Shown here: positions 1 to 6,597 of the stretch, in pieces
Position numbering within the stretch: the stretch's first letter is position 1
Layout: each line of letters opens with the position of its first letter
NCBI GenBank assembly: GCA_050012355.1
Contig: JBEKHI010000065.1
Location: 1-26,243 of the forward strand
Length of the DNA stretch: 26,243 nt
Source of the DNA: JBEKHI01 sp050012355
GTDB taxonomy: Bacteria; Actinomycetota; Actinomycetes; Streptosporangiales; Streptosporangiaceae
Direction of reading: 5' to 3'
Notes under the pieces: generated by a model
What the model saw: only the letters and a program-made list of their open reading frames with translations
The model's database searches: none
What the model was told of the DNA's origin: nothing
Made by a program: the position numbers and the translations under genes

Positions 1-794
1 CGGCCGACGGGGGTCTCAGCTGGACTCCGGCGGTCATCCGCAGTCAGGCCGGCCCGGTCACCGGCCACCAGGCAACGCTGGTGTCCGGCGGCCCCGGCGG
101 CTGGGCGGGACTCGGCCCGCATGCCATCTGGGCCAGCGCCAACGGCACCACCTGGACGCTGGTCTCCGCCCGCGGGCTCGCCGCCCCCGGGGAGACCATC
201 ACGAGCGTGACGAAAGACAGCTGGGGCTACCTCGCGACCGGGACCAGCACCAGGTCGGGTACCGGCTTGGTGTGGACAAGCCCGAACGGGCTGACCTGGC
301 ACAAATTCACCGCCGCCCAGTTCGGTCTGGTAGACGTCTCGGGTGAGCGAGTCTTCGGGATGACCGCGGCCGGCACCGACTGGAACGTGACACTCGTCGC
401 CGGGTCCGCGACCAAGGGCGGCAAGACCTGCGCTTACGTATGGCGCAGCCTGGACAACGGCGCCTCCTGGCGCACCGTGGTGGTACCGCAGACCCACGGC
501 GCAGGCTGGTCATTCACCGGCCTAGCGGGCGACGCGGGTCACTTCATCGCGGTGCGGCCAGGAGAGACCTCCGGCGGCACCCCCGAGGCCGTCGTTTATA
601 CCTCCGATGACGCCATCAACTGGCACTTCGCCGCCGCGGTCACCGGGTTCACGCCGGAGCAAGTGACAGCAGCCTCCGGCCGCTTCGTAATAACCGGGCG
701 GGACCAGGAAGGGCGCGCGGTCGCCTACACCAGCACCGACAACGGTGCCACTTGGACTCAAAGCGACGGCTTCGGCGTGATCCCCTCCGCCTAA
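1..794 (+). CDS. BNR/Asp-box repeat protein, C-terminal fragment (5' end outside window)
   Basis: The reading frame is open from base 3, so the true start lies upstream; the GTG at 81 is only an internal codon. About 263 residues are visible, ending at TAA 792-794. The sequence is a series of Asp-box-like motifs of the form S/T-x-D/N-x-G-x-T/S-W: DGGLSW, ANGTTW, PNGLTW, LDNGASW, SDDAINW and TDNGATW, spaced about 35-60 residues apart. Such motifs mark beta-propeller folds of the sialidase/BNR type, which are usually secreted or surface proteins. No catalytic sialidase residues can be judged from this fragment, so enzyme activity is not claimed. It converges on the sortase operon across a spacer with a strong hairpin. 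Confident as a beta-propeller repeat protein; substrate unknown. Confidence 0.75.
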   Translation, partial: ADGGLSWTPAVIRSQAGPVTGHQATLVSGGPGGWAGLGPHAIWASANGTTWTLVSARGLAAPGETITSVTKDSWGYLATGTSTRSGTGLVWTSPNGLTWHKFTAAQFGLVDVSGERVFGMTAAGTDWNVTLVAGSATKGGKTCAYVWRSLDNGASWRTVVVPQTHGAGWSFTGLAGDAGHFIAVRPGETSGGTPEAVVYTSDDAINWHFAAAVTGFTPEQVTAASGRFVITGRDQEGRAVAYTSTDNGATWTQSDGFGVIPSA

Positions 795-1187
795 GTGCGG
801 CCACCCAGGCCAGGATGAGCTGGAAACGGAAACTTCCAGCCGTTCAGGTAATGCGACCGAGGGCGGCGTTCCAAGGCAAGATGAGTTTACGGCGGGTTGC
901 GGGTCCTGGATGTGGTTTACTCCGTGCCCGTGGGCCCGGTTCACGAACCGGGGCAATCGCCAGTATTTCTCCCGGCCGCTGTGCCCGGCGATTGTGGTGG
1001 GTGCTGCCTTACCGTGTCTCTTTGCTGGGTACGGCAGCACCCACCACAATCCCTCGAACCTAGGGACGGTAGCCGCAGTCGGTGCAACCGGGTGATATCG
1101 CGCCAAACCGGTCAGCTGCAGCGACACGCCGAGAACCCACGCTGCCAACGAACGTTGCCCAGGATCAACCTGGTACCAATTCGCCTA
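795..1187. other. Convergent intergenic spacer without a gene
   Basis: This 393-base gap lies between the stop of the Asp-box protein and the stop of the leftward sortase gene. Several short open frames cross it on both strands, but they are GC-rich, lack a ribosome-binding site and resemble no family. Its only clear structure is the large hairpin at 991-1050, so it most likely serves as a termination region for both flanking units. Confidence 0.6.
991..1050. terminator. Large hairpin, probable bidirectional terminator
   Basis: Bases 991-1013 and 1028-1050 are inverted copies matching at 22 of 23 positions (the one mismatch is 1009/1032). The first 18 pairs are perfect, and the loop is 14 bases. 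It sits between convergent genes, where a bidirectional terminator is expected. There is no T tract on either side, which is common for actinomycete terminators. The stem is longer than usual, so a mobile repeat remnant is an alternative. Confidence 0.6.
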
Positions 1188-1814
1188 TCAGCTGGTCTCG
1201 ACGGCGTAGACAACCGTGTTGCTAAGGTACGAGCCCAGCTGCGGATCGAAGGTTCCGCCGCAGGTGATGAGGCGCAGCTCCGGATCCGGGGTCGGGCCGT
1301 AAACGGCTGACGTGGGGAAGCCGTCCTTGGGAAACTGCCGGACGGCCGTCACCCGGAAGACCACCAGCGTGCCATCCGCGCGCCGCACATAGACCCGGTC
1401 ACCGGGGCGAAGCGAGGACAGCCGGAAGAAGATTCCCGGGCCGGCATACGAGTCGATATGCCCGGCGATGATCGCGGACCCCACCGCCCCCGGCCGAGGG
1501 CTGCCGGTGTACCAGCCCGCTACGGCGGTCGTCGGGGGCACCTGGAGGGTGCCCTTGGCGGTCAGCCCGAGGTGGATGAGGTTTGTCTGCACGCCGATCG
1601 ACGGAATGGTCAGCGCGACGGGCAGGCTGACCTGGGCCGATTGCTGCTGTGGCGCGGCAGCAATCGACCCGGTCGGAGCCGGCAGGACCGAGGCGGCGGC
1701 ATAGTGCGCCGCGACCGGGTGACGTGTCAGTGCCAGCCCAGTAGCGCCCGCACCCGCTACGATCAGGCCCGCCCCAAGCACGAGCAAAGCCGCCCGCCGC
1801 TTACCCAGCAGCAT
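1188..1814 (-). CDS. Class F sortase
   Basis: Sortases are membrane-anchored transpeptidases that cut a C-terminal sorting motif and attach the protein to the cell envelope. This 208-residue protein has an N-terminal membrane segment (about residues 5-28), a low-complexity Ala/Pro linker, then the sortase fold. The catalytic His is in AGHIDS (H119) and the catalytic Cys in LITCGG (C185). PELRLITCGG and the IPSIGV strand are typical of class F. The ATG at 1814 was chosen because the membrane segment begins directly after it; longer starts to 1886 lie inside the upstream gene. It overlaps the DUF4397 gene by 14 bases, implying translational coupling. Oddity: no arginine follows the catalytic cysteine, although sortases normally use a His-Cys-Arg triad with the Arg downstream of Cys. 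Confidence 0.88.
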   Translation of the reverse strand: MLLGKRRAALLVLGAGLIVAGAGATGLALTRHPVAAHYAAASVLPAPTGSIAAAPQQQSAQVSLPVALTIPSIGVQTNLIHLGLTAKGTLQVPPTTAVAGWYTGSPRPGAVGSAIIAGHIDSYAGPGIFFRLSSLRPGDRVYVRRADGTLVVFRVTAVRQFPKDGFPTSAVYGPTPDPELRLITCGGTFDPQLGSYLSNTVVYAVETS

Positions 1815-2661
1815 GCCTGCCACGCGGACTCGGCCGCAGACGGACACCAAGGCCGCCTGCCAGGGCGAGCAGCAGCCCGGCGCCAATGAGGTACAGCCAG
1901 GGCAGCGGCGACGGCACCCTAGGCGCGGTGCCGCCGAATCCGGTCGCCGCGCCTCCCTCCGGCGCGTCAGTGCTCCCGGCCGCGTCCAGGAAGTTGTCGA
2001 GCACCAGGCCCTTCGATCCGTCGAGGACCACGATGGTGTGCACCGTTCCGGCGGCCAGCGTGATCGTCGAGTTCGCGGACTCGCTCTCCCCGGCGACGTG
2101 CAAGGTCGCGGTGGCCGGGGACACGGCCTGGTAAGAGCTCACCGACCCGAACGTCAGGTTGGTGACCTCCGGCTTCCCGTTCCAGGTCACCGTCACCTCA
2201 TGCTGCTGCAAGGATGCCTGGATGACCCGGACTAGTACCTTGCCGGGTGGCGTGGTCAGCTGATCGTTAAGGACCTGCAGCCGGAGTCCGGATTCTGGTC
2301 CAAGTCCCGCCACGGTATAAGCGCCGCCAGGGACGACGGTCAGGCTCGCTGACAGCACCGGCTTGGTCGTGGCCGCGGCGCCCGCGGCGCGCATCGCCAC
2401 GGTGTAATCGCCCGCGGCGATCGCCTCGTAGGACGAGACATCGCCGTAGGCGACATGGTGCAGCACCTGTTCGGCCGACGTGTCGCCGAACGAATACAGG
2501 TAGACATCCACCGCCGGGGTGTTAGGCGATAGGTGGGCGAGCCGCACCCACCCGGTCCCCGAGGACGCCGTCGATGCCGACGCGGCCTTAGGGATGCCGA
2601 GCAACAAGGCTGGTACTGCTATTAGCAAGATCGCCCACCGGACGAGTCTCTTAATTTTCAT
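1801..2661 (-). CDS. DUF4397 domain surface protein
   Basis: The 286-residue protein has a signal peptide (residues 1-29, positive start, hydrophobic core, ASA-type cleavage site). Two tandem DUF4397 units follow, recognisable from VRLAHLSPNTPAVDVYL with GDVSSYEAI, and again VLVRVIQAS with FGSVSSYQAV. A small Gly/Ala-rich linker carries TGFGGTAP, then come a hydrophobic helix (about residues 252-275) and an Arg-rich tail. Motif, helix and basic tail in that order resemble a cell-wall sorting signal, although no canonical LPXTG is present. The adjacent, overlapping class F sortase makes this its likely substrate (inference). A strong ribosome-binding site (GGGGAGGG) lies just before the ATG at 2661. 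The gene follows the upstream membrane-protein gene by 33 bases in the same operon. Confidence 0.85.
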   Translation of the reverse strand: MKIKRLVRWAILLIAVPALLLGIPKAASASTASSGTGWVRLAHLSPNTPAVDVYLYSFGDTSAEQVLHHVAYGDVSSYEAIAAGDYTVAMRAAGAAATTKPVLSASLTVVPGGAYTVAGLGPESGLRLQVLNDQLTTPPGKVLVRVIQASLQQHEVTVTWNGKPEVTNLTFGSVSSYQAVSPATATLHVAGESESANSTITLAAGTVHTIVVLDGSKGLVLDNFLDAAGSTDAPEGGAATGFGGTAPRVPSPLPWLYLIGAGLLLALAGGLGVRLRPSPRGRHAAG

Positions 2662-2694
2662 GGGTCCCTCCCCTTACCCAGATGACACAAAACG

Positions 2695-3675
2695 CTACGG
2701 GCTGCCGAGCAGCCCAAGCGGGCTAGGCGCGGCGTACTCGACCATGAGCGCGGATGAACCGGCCAGGTCCGCCCGTAGTGGCTGGAACGGCTGCTGCTGG
2801 GCAGCAACGAATGAAAGCATGGATCGCAGGCTGGCCTTGGCCTTGGCGCCGGAGCCCAGCGGAGCGAGCTGGACGCTGCGTAGCGGGACGATCGGGCTCG
2901 CCCCCGGTGATGGGTCGCCGAAGGCAGTGATTCGCACCGGTTGCTCAACGACGAGCGCGGCCAGCATCATGAGCAGCCGGGGGTCGACGTCGCCCGCGGT
3001 CAGCGCCGTTCTGGCACCGGAGGCGACCGTAATGCGCGGGTTGGCGAGCAGTTGCCTGCCCGCGGACATCCGGCTGAGGCGGTCGGCGGCGAGCGCCATC
3101 TCGTAGGCGGCGGTCCCGTCGGGGGCGATGGCTCGGATGTCGATCCGCCCGGCGCCGGTACCGAAGCTCGCGATCACGACCGGGGCATACACGTTCTGCA
3201 GGCGGGTCCCGAACTCGTTTCGGACGGCGGGGGTAGCCACCACCACATCCGACCCGAGCGGGTCGGCCGTGGCGGTACCAAGGACGAGCAGTCTGGCGGC
3301 CGGAAGCCCGTCTGCCTGCAACGCCGCGCACATCGCGGGATCACAGGCGACGATCGCGCTCGCGGCCAGCTGCCCGGCGATCCACCTGGCGGCCGCGCCT
3401 CGCGTCGCGGCGGAGGCACCAAGGGCTGCCGCCGATACCGACCGCGGTCCTGGGTCCCGGGACGCGGCGGACGTCGTCGCGTGCACGATGAAGACACCAC
3501 TCACCCCAGCCGCGATCGCCACCGCGGCAAGCGTCACCGCCACGCGCCGGCTCGGCGCGAAGACATGATGACGCTCAAGCCATAGCCGCAACGTGGTCGC
3601 GATGACCGACGGCCACGACGGCTTGTGGCGTCGCGCCCGCGCACGCGCTGACAGCCTCGCGCCGTGATACTCCAT
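2695..3675 (-). CDS. Single-pass membrane protein of unknown function in the sortase operon
   Basis: I do not recognise a named domain. The 326-residue product has a basic, Arg-rich cytoplasmic N-terminus (residues 1-44), one membrane helix (about 45-65) and a large predicted extracytoplasmic domain of about 260 residues. That domain has alternating hydrophobic strands and contains VACDPAMCAAL with two close cysteines that could form a disulfide, plus LLVLGTATADPLGSDVVVAT. The ATG at 3675 is chosen because GGGGAGGGG stands a few bases upstream; an in-frame GTG at 3699 lacks such a site. It lies between the rhomboid gene and the DUF4397 gene with short gaps (82 and 33 bases), so co-transcription and a role in the same envelope process are likely but unproven. 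Confidence 0.75.
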   Translation of the reverse strand: MEYHGARLSARARARRHKPSWPSVIATTLRLWLERHHVFAPSRRVAVTLAAVAIAAGVSGVFIVHATTSAASRDPGPRSVSAAALGASAATRGAAARWIAGQLAASAIVACDPAMCAALQADGLPAARLLVLGTATADPLGSDVVVATPAVRNEFGTRLQNVYAPVVIASFGTGAGRIDIRAIAPDGTAAYEMALAADRLSRMSAGRQLLANPRITVASGARTALTAGDVDPRLLMMLAALVVEQPVRITAFGDPSPGASPIVPLRSVQLAPLGSGAKAKASLRSMLSFVAAQQQPFQPLRADLAGSSALMVEYAAPSPLGLLGSP

Positions 3676-3757
3676 TCCGCCCCTCCCCACCCCTGCCACC
3701 AGGCAAGATGCGGTTAAGGCTCAGCAAAACACATGTTCAGCGACATTACTGGCGAAA

Positions 3758-4456
3758 TCATGATTTAGATGTCGGCCTGGGCAAAACGACGGCAATGCTG
3801 AGCACGGCTCCTACCAGCAGAGCGGCACCGTGAATGTTCCGATCTGCGACGAGTGCGACGCCGCAGGCAAGCACCGCGGCCCCGGCCACCGCGGCGGCGA
3901 GGACGCGACGGCTTAGGGTCAGCCGGAGCAGCAGGCCGGTTGCCGCGAAGATCAGCCCGGCCGCGATCGCGCTGACCGTCCCGGCCAAGGCCCCCACCCA
4001 CAGCAACTGCGCATACGGCGCAGCCGCGGGTGCGCACCGGCGATCGCGCAGCATCAGCACCGCCAGTGCTCCAGAAAGCCCGCAGATGGCGACCGAGTTG
4101 CCCGCACCGGTCGGCTGCCAGCCGTAGGCGGCGAACTCGCCCGCCAGGCCCGGCCCGAGGTAGAGCACGAGCCAGCGCGGGCGGGTCAGCACCTGCTCCG
4201 CGATGGACCCGATGACGAGCAGGAACGCGAGGTTCGACAGCGTGCCGACGACACCGCCGTCCTGAACGACCAGTGAGCTGATGCTGCGCCACCATTGACC
4301 GGTCAGCCCGGCTGGCGTGCGCTCGAGATCGTGCAGGACCGCCGGGACCATGGCCTGCACGCACGAGGGCACCGCAGTCAGCAGGAACACCGTCAGGGTG
4401 AGCCAGGGTGGCCGGCGGATGCCCACGCGGGCCAGCCGCTGCTGAAATGCGATCAT
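3758..4456 (-). CDS. Rhomboid family intramembrane serine protease
   Basis: Rhomboids cleave transmembrane segments of other proteins within the lipid bilayer. This 232-residue, almost entirely hydrophobic protein has about six membrane helices. It shows the rhomboid GxSG active-site motif in CGLSGAL (Ser128) and a lone His in a late helix (DRNIHGAA, His209), consistent with the Ser-His dyad. The WWR motif near residue 55 followed by TLSNLAFLLVIGSIAEQ resembles the conserved L1 loop and second helix. It is the first gene of the leftward surface operon ending in the sortase. No clear ribosome-binding site precedes the ATG, which is close to the AT-rich promoter, so a leaderless or short-leader transcript is possible. 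The substrate is unknown; neighbouring membrane proteins are natural candidates. Confidence 0.8.
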   Translation of the reverse strand: MIAFQQRLARVGIRRPPWLTLTVFLLTAVPSCVQAMVPAVLHDLERTPAGLTGQWWRSISSLVVQDGGVVGTLSNLAFLLVIGSIAEQVLTRPRWLVLYLGPGLAGEFAAYGWQPTGAGNSVAICGLSGALAVLMLRDRRCAPAAAPYAQLLWVGALAGTVSAIAAGLIFAATGLLLRLTLSRRVLAAAVAGAAVLACGVALVADRNIHGAALLVGAVLSIAVVLPRPTSKS

Positions 4457-4461
4457 GCAAC

Positions 4462-4505
4462 AAACTTATACTTGATACAAAAATATATCAATCCTAAACT
4501 TGTAC
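4462..4505. promoter_or_regulatory. Divergent promoter with inverted repeat between rhomboid operon and TetR gene
   Basis: An AT-rich island in otherwise GC-rich DNA. TTGATA (4472-4477) and TATCAA (4486-4491) form a 6-bp inverted repeat with an 8-base spacer. On the plus strand TTGATA and TAAACT (4495-4500) are 17 bases apart, a good -35/-10 pair for the TetR gene. The other arm reads TTGATA on the minus strand, a possible -35 for the rhomboid operon, though its -10 is less clear. A near-exact direct repeat, AAACTT[A/G]TAC, occurs at 4462-4471 and 4496-4505. TetR proteins often bind such divergent gaps. Confidence 0.55.
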
Positions 4506-4535
4506 TCAGTCCATCGAACGGGATACGGTCACTAC

Positions 4536-5153
4536 ATGACAGTCGGCCTGCGCGAGCAGCACAAGCAGCGGACCCGAGCCGCGATCTCAGCCGCCGCTAC
4601 CCGGCTGTTCGCCGAGCGCGGCTTCGATCAGGTCACGATCGCGCAAGTCGCGGAGACCGCGGGGGTCGCCAAGATGACGGTCGCCAACTACTTCCCGCGC
4701 AAGGAGGACCTGGTTTTCGATCAGGCCGACGCGGTGATAAGCCAGCTCGCCCGGACGATCACCAGCCGGACCGACGGCGAGAGCTACCTGGCGGCCGTCC
4801 GTCGGGACTATCTCGCCGAGCTCGACCGTGCGGACGGTACGACCGGGATCACCTCGGCCGGTTTCGCCGCGATGATCCAGCGCAGCCCCGCACTGGCCGC
4901 CCGCGGGGCCGAGATCGCCTATCAGCGGGAGCACGCGCTCGGCGACGCGATCGCGGCCGCCGAGGGCACCGACTCCCCCGAGTTGCGACTGGTCGCCGCG
5001 CAGCTCGCGGCCGCGCACCGGGTGCTCTACGCCGAGGCGGCCCGGCGCAGTCTGGCCGGCGAGCCACGAGCCAGCATCCGGGCCGCGCTCGGCCAGGCCG
5101 CGCAGCGCGTGTTCGATCTGCTGGAGCCCTCGATCGGCAGCTACGGGGTATGA
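4536..5153 (+). CDS. TetR family transcriptional regulator
   Basis: A 205-residue protein of normal TetR length. The N-terminal DNA-binding domain is clear: RAAISAAATRLFAERGFDQV leads into the helix-turn-helix TIAQVAETAGVAKMTVANYF (about residues 34-53), then KEDLV. The C-terminal part is the helical ligand-binding and dimer domain, which cannot be assigned a ligand. The ATG at 4536 is preferred over a TTG at 4500 because the TTG falls inside the putative -10 element and MTVGLREQHKQRTR is a typical TetR start. It is divergent from the rhomboid/sortase operon and shares its promoter gap, so it probably represses itself and perhaps that operon. It ends only 6 bases from the convergent PucR gene. 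Confidence 0.88.
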   Translation: MTVGLREQHKQRTRAAISAAATRLFAERGFDQVTIAQVAETAGVAKMTVANYFPRKEDLVFDQADAVISQLARTITSRTDGESYLAAVRRDYLAELDRADGTTGITSAGFAAMIQRSPALAARGAEIAYQREHALGDAIAAAEGTDSPELRLVAAQLAAAHRVLYAEAARRSLAGEPRASIRAALGQAAQRVFDLLEPSIGSYGV

Positions 5154-5159
5154 AGCCGT

Positions 5160-6437
5160 TCAGTGCACATGGCTGGCGGCTGATGCGGTGGACGGCTGAA
5201 GCACGGACGAACCGAGCCAGTGGCTAGCTTGCAGCGCGAGTTCGACGTTATGGCGGTTCTTGCCGACTGGGCGGCCGAGGCTCTCTTCAGCCTTGCGGAT
5301 CCGGTACTGGACCGTGTTCTTGTGCAGCATCAGCCGTTCGGCCGTCGTCTTGTAGCTCCCACCGGTATCCAGGAACACCAGCAGAGTCTCGCGCAGGCGG
5401 GCATGCTGCTCGTCATCGGTGGCCAGCCCGCCCAGCGTGCTGAGCACCCAGCCGCGCAGCAGGTCCGCGGAACTGAGCATCATCGCCACCGGCGCGACCT
5501 CGCCGTAGGTCACCACTCGGGGCGGAGATCCTCCGGCGAGCGCGACCGACTGGGCGGCGATGGCCTGCTGATGGGTGAGGCGGAACCCAGCGATGCCCTT
5601 AACCGCATCGCCGAACGCGACATGGAGGTTGCCGTCCAGGTCGTCCGTGCTGGCCGCCGTCGCGTCGAACCGGTCCAGCATCCCGAGCGGCAGCCACGCC
5701 CAAGCGCTGGACTCGTCGCGGGGCAGGAAGACAGGATCGCCACCGACTATCTGGGCGGCGACATGCCCGATCGCACGCTCAAGCCGGGTGATGTTGTCTA
5801 CCGCGCTCGCCTCGTCGTCAGCTGCCCAGCACACGACGCCTACGTGGTACTGACGCAGCCGGTAGCCCAGGATGGCCTCGGTCGCGCTCACATTGATCCG
5901 CTGGCCCGACAGCAGGTCACGGATCCGGGCGGCCTGGGCGGCGCTGCGGTTCCGCAGCCAGTTCTCCCTCTCCCGCGTGTAGGCCGCGACGATCTCCTCG
6001 GAGGTCTGGTCGACGTACCCGGCCACGATCTTGGACATGCAAATCGTGACGGCGGTCAGCAGCTGGGCGTCATCTGTCTGCCCGGCCAGTTCCTTGAAGA
6101 CCCAGTCGGAAAAGACCGTATGCCCGAGCCGGTAGGTGCGGAGCAGCGCGGTCAGCGGCGTGCCCCGCTGCGCCCGGCGGCGCGCGTATTCCAAGGACGC
6201 GGCCGGGGCTCGCACGGCGGCCAGGTCGATCTGGTGCTGCATGATCTGCAGGCAGGTACCGACATTGCTGTGGATGCTCGAGGCGAACAGCGCGAGCACC
6301 GCCTGGTCGTCGTGTAGCTCCGGGATCTCCCGCAGCGTCACCTCATAGACGTTCTCGCATACTTCGGTGACCCGGCGGCTTACCGCCGCCGCGACGCTAG
6401 CCATGAGCCCGGCAACCGTGGGACGAACGGTGTCCAC
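5160..6437 (-). CDS. PucR family helix-turn-helix transcriptional regulator
   Basis: A 425-residue regulator. The N-terminal half (about 1-170) is an all-helical RsbR/PucR-type sensory region. A middle region (about 180-310) looks like the degenerate GGDEF-like domain common in this family. The C-terminal PucR helix-turn-helix is clear: SYKTTAERLMLHKNTVQYRI, then RKAEESLGRP (residues 361-390). The protein starts with GTG at 6437; an internal ATG 11 codons later is an alternative, and neither has a convincing ribosome-binding site. It is divergent from phaC with a 160-base gap containing four GGTTC/GAACC elements, so it is a good candidate to control the PHA operon. The ligand is unknown; PucR-type regulators commonly sense pathway metabolites. 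Confidence 0.85.
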   Translation of the reverse strand: MDTVRPTVAGLMASVAAAVSRRVTEVCENVYEVTLREIPELHDDQAVLALFASSIHSNVGTCLQIMQHQIDLAAVRAPAASLEYARRRAQRGTPLTALLRTYRLGHTVFSDWVFKELAGQTDDAQLLTAVTICMSKIVAGYVDQTSEEIVAAYTRERENWLRNRSAAQAARIRDLLSGQRINVSATEAILGYRLRQYHVGVVCWAADDEASAVDNITRLERAIGHVAAQIVGGDPVFLPRDESSAWAWLPLGMLDRFDATAASTDDLDGNLHVAFGDAVKGIAGFRLTHQQAIAAQSVALAGGSPPRVVTYGEVAPVAMMLSSADLLRGWVLSTLGGLATDDEQHARLRETLLVFLDTGGSYKTTAERLMLHKNTVQYRIRKAEESLGRPVGKNRHNVELALQASHWLGSSVLQPSTASAASHVH

Positions 6438-6492
6438 CTGCGGATCTTCTCACACTCCGACGAGCGTGCCGAGACATGCGACCGACGAATCC

Positions 6493-6576
6493 GGTTCTCC
6501 CCCCAGGCCGCCTGTGCCCGCGGAACCATGCCTAGCCCCCGGTTCGTGACGAGCGACCAATGGAAGAACGCGAACC
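6493..6576. promoter_or_regulatory. Four-copy GGTTC/GAACC array in the pucR-phaC gap
   Basis: GGTTC occurs at 6493-6497 and 6541-6545, and its inverse GAACC at 6523-6527 and 6572-6576. This gives two inverted pairs with nearly equal spans (35 and 36 bases), repeated at a distance of 48-49 bases. The second pair extends to CGGTTCG/CGAACCG. The position between divergent regulator and structural genes suggests an operator. GGTTC is short, so chance is not excluded. Confidence 0.4.
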
Positions 6577-6597
6577 GCGGCTTACGCTCGGCTGATA

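Noticed and set aside
522..1148. Minus-strand open frame of 208 codons across the end of the Asp-box gene and the spacer
   Set aside because: It overlaps a recognisable repeat protein on the other strand, has no ribosome-binding site, and its low-complexity sequence includes the translated hairpin.
1801..2661. Classical LPXTG sorting motif in the DUF4397 protein
   Set aside because: No LPXTG is present; only a TGFGGTAP segment before the C-terminal helix, so substrate status is left as inference.
5220..6317. Plus-strand open frame of 365 codons
   Set aside because: It is antisense to the well-supported PucR gene and has the Arg/Gly/Asp-rich composition of a shadow frame in GC-rich DNA.
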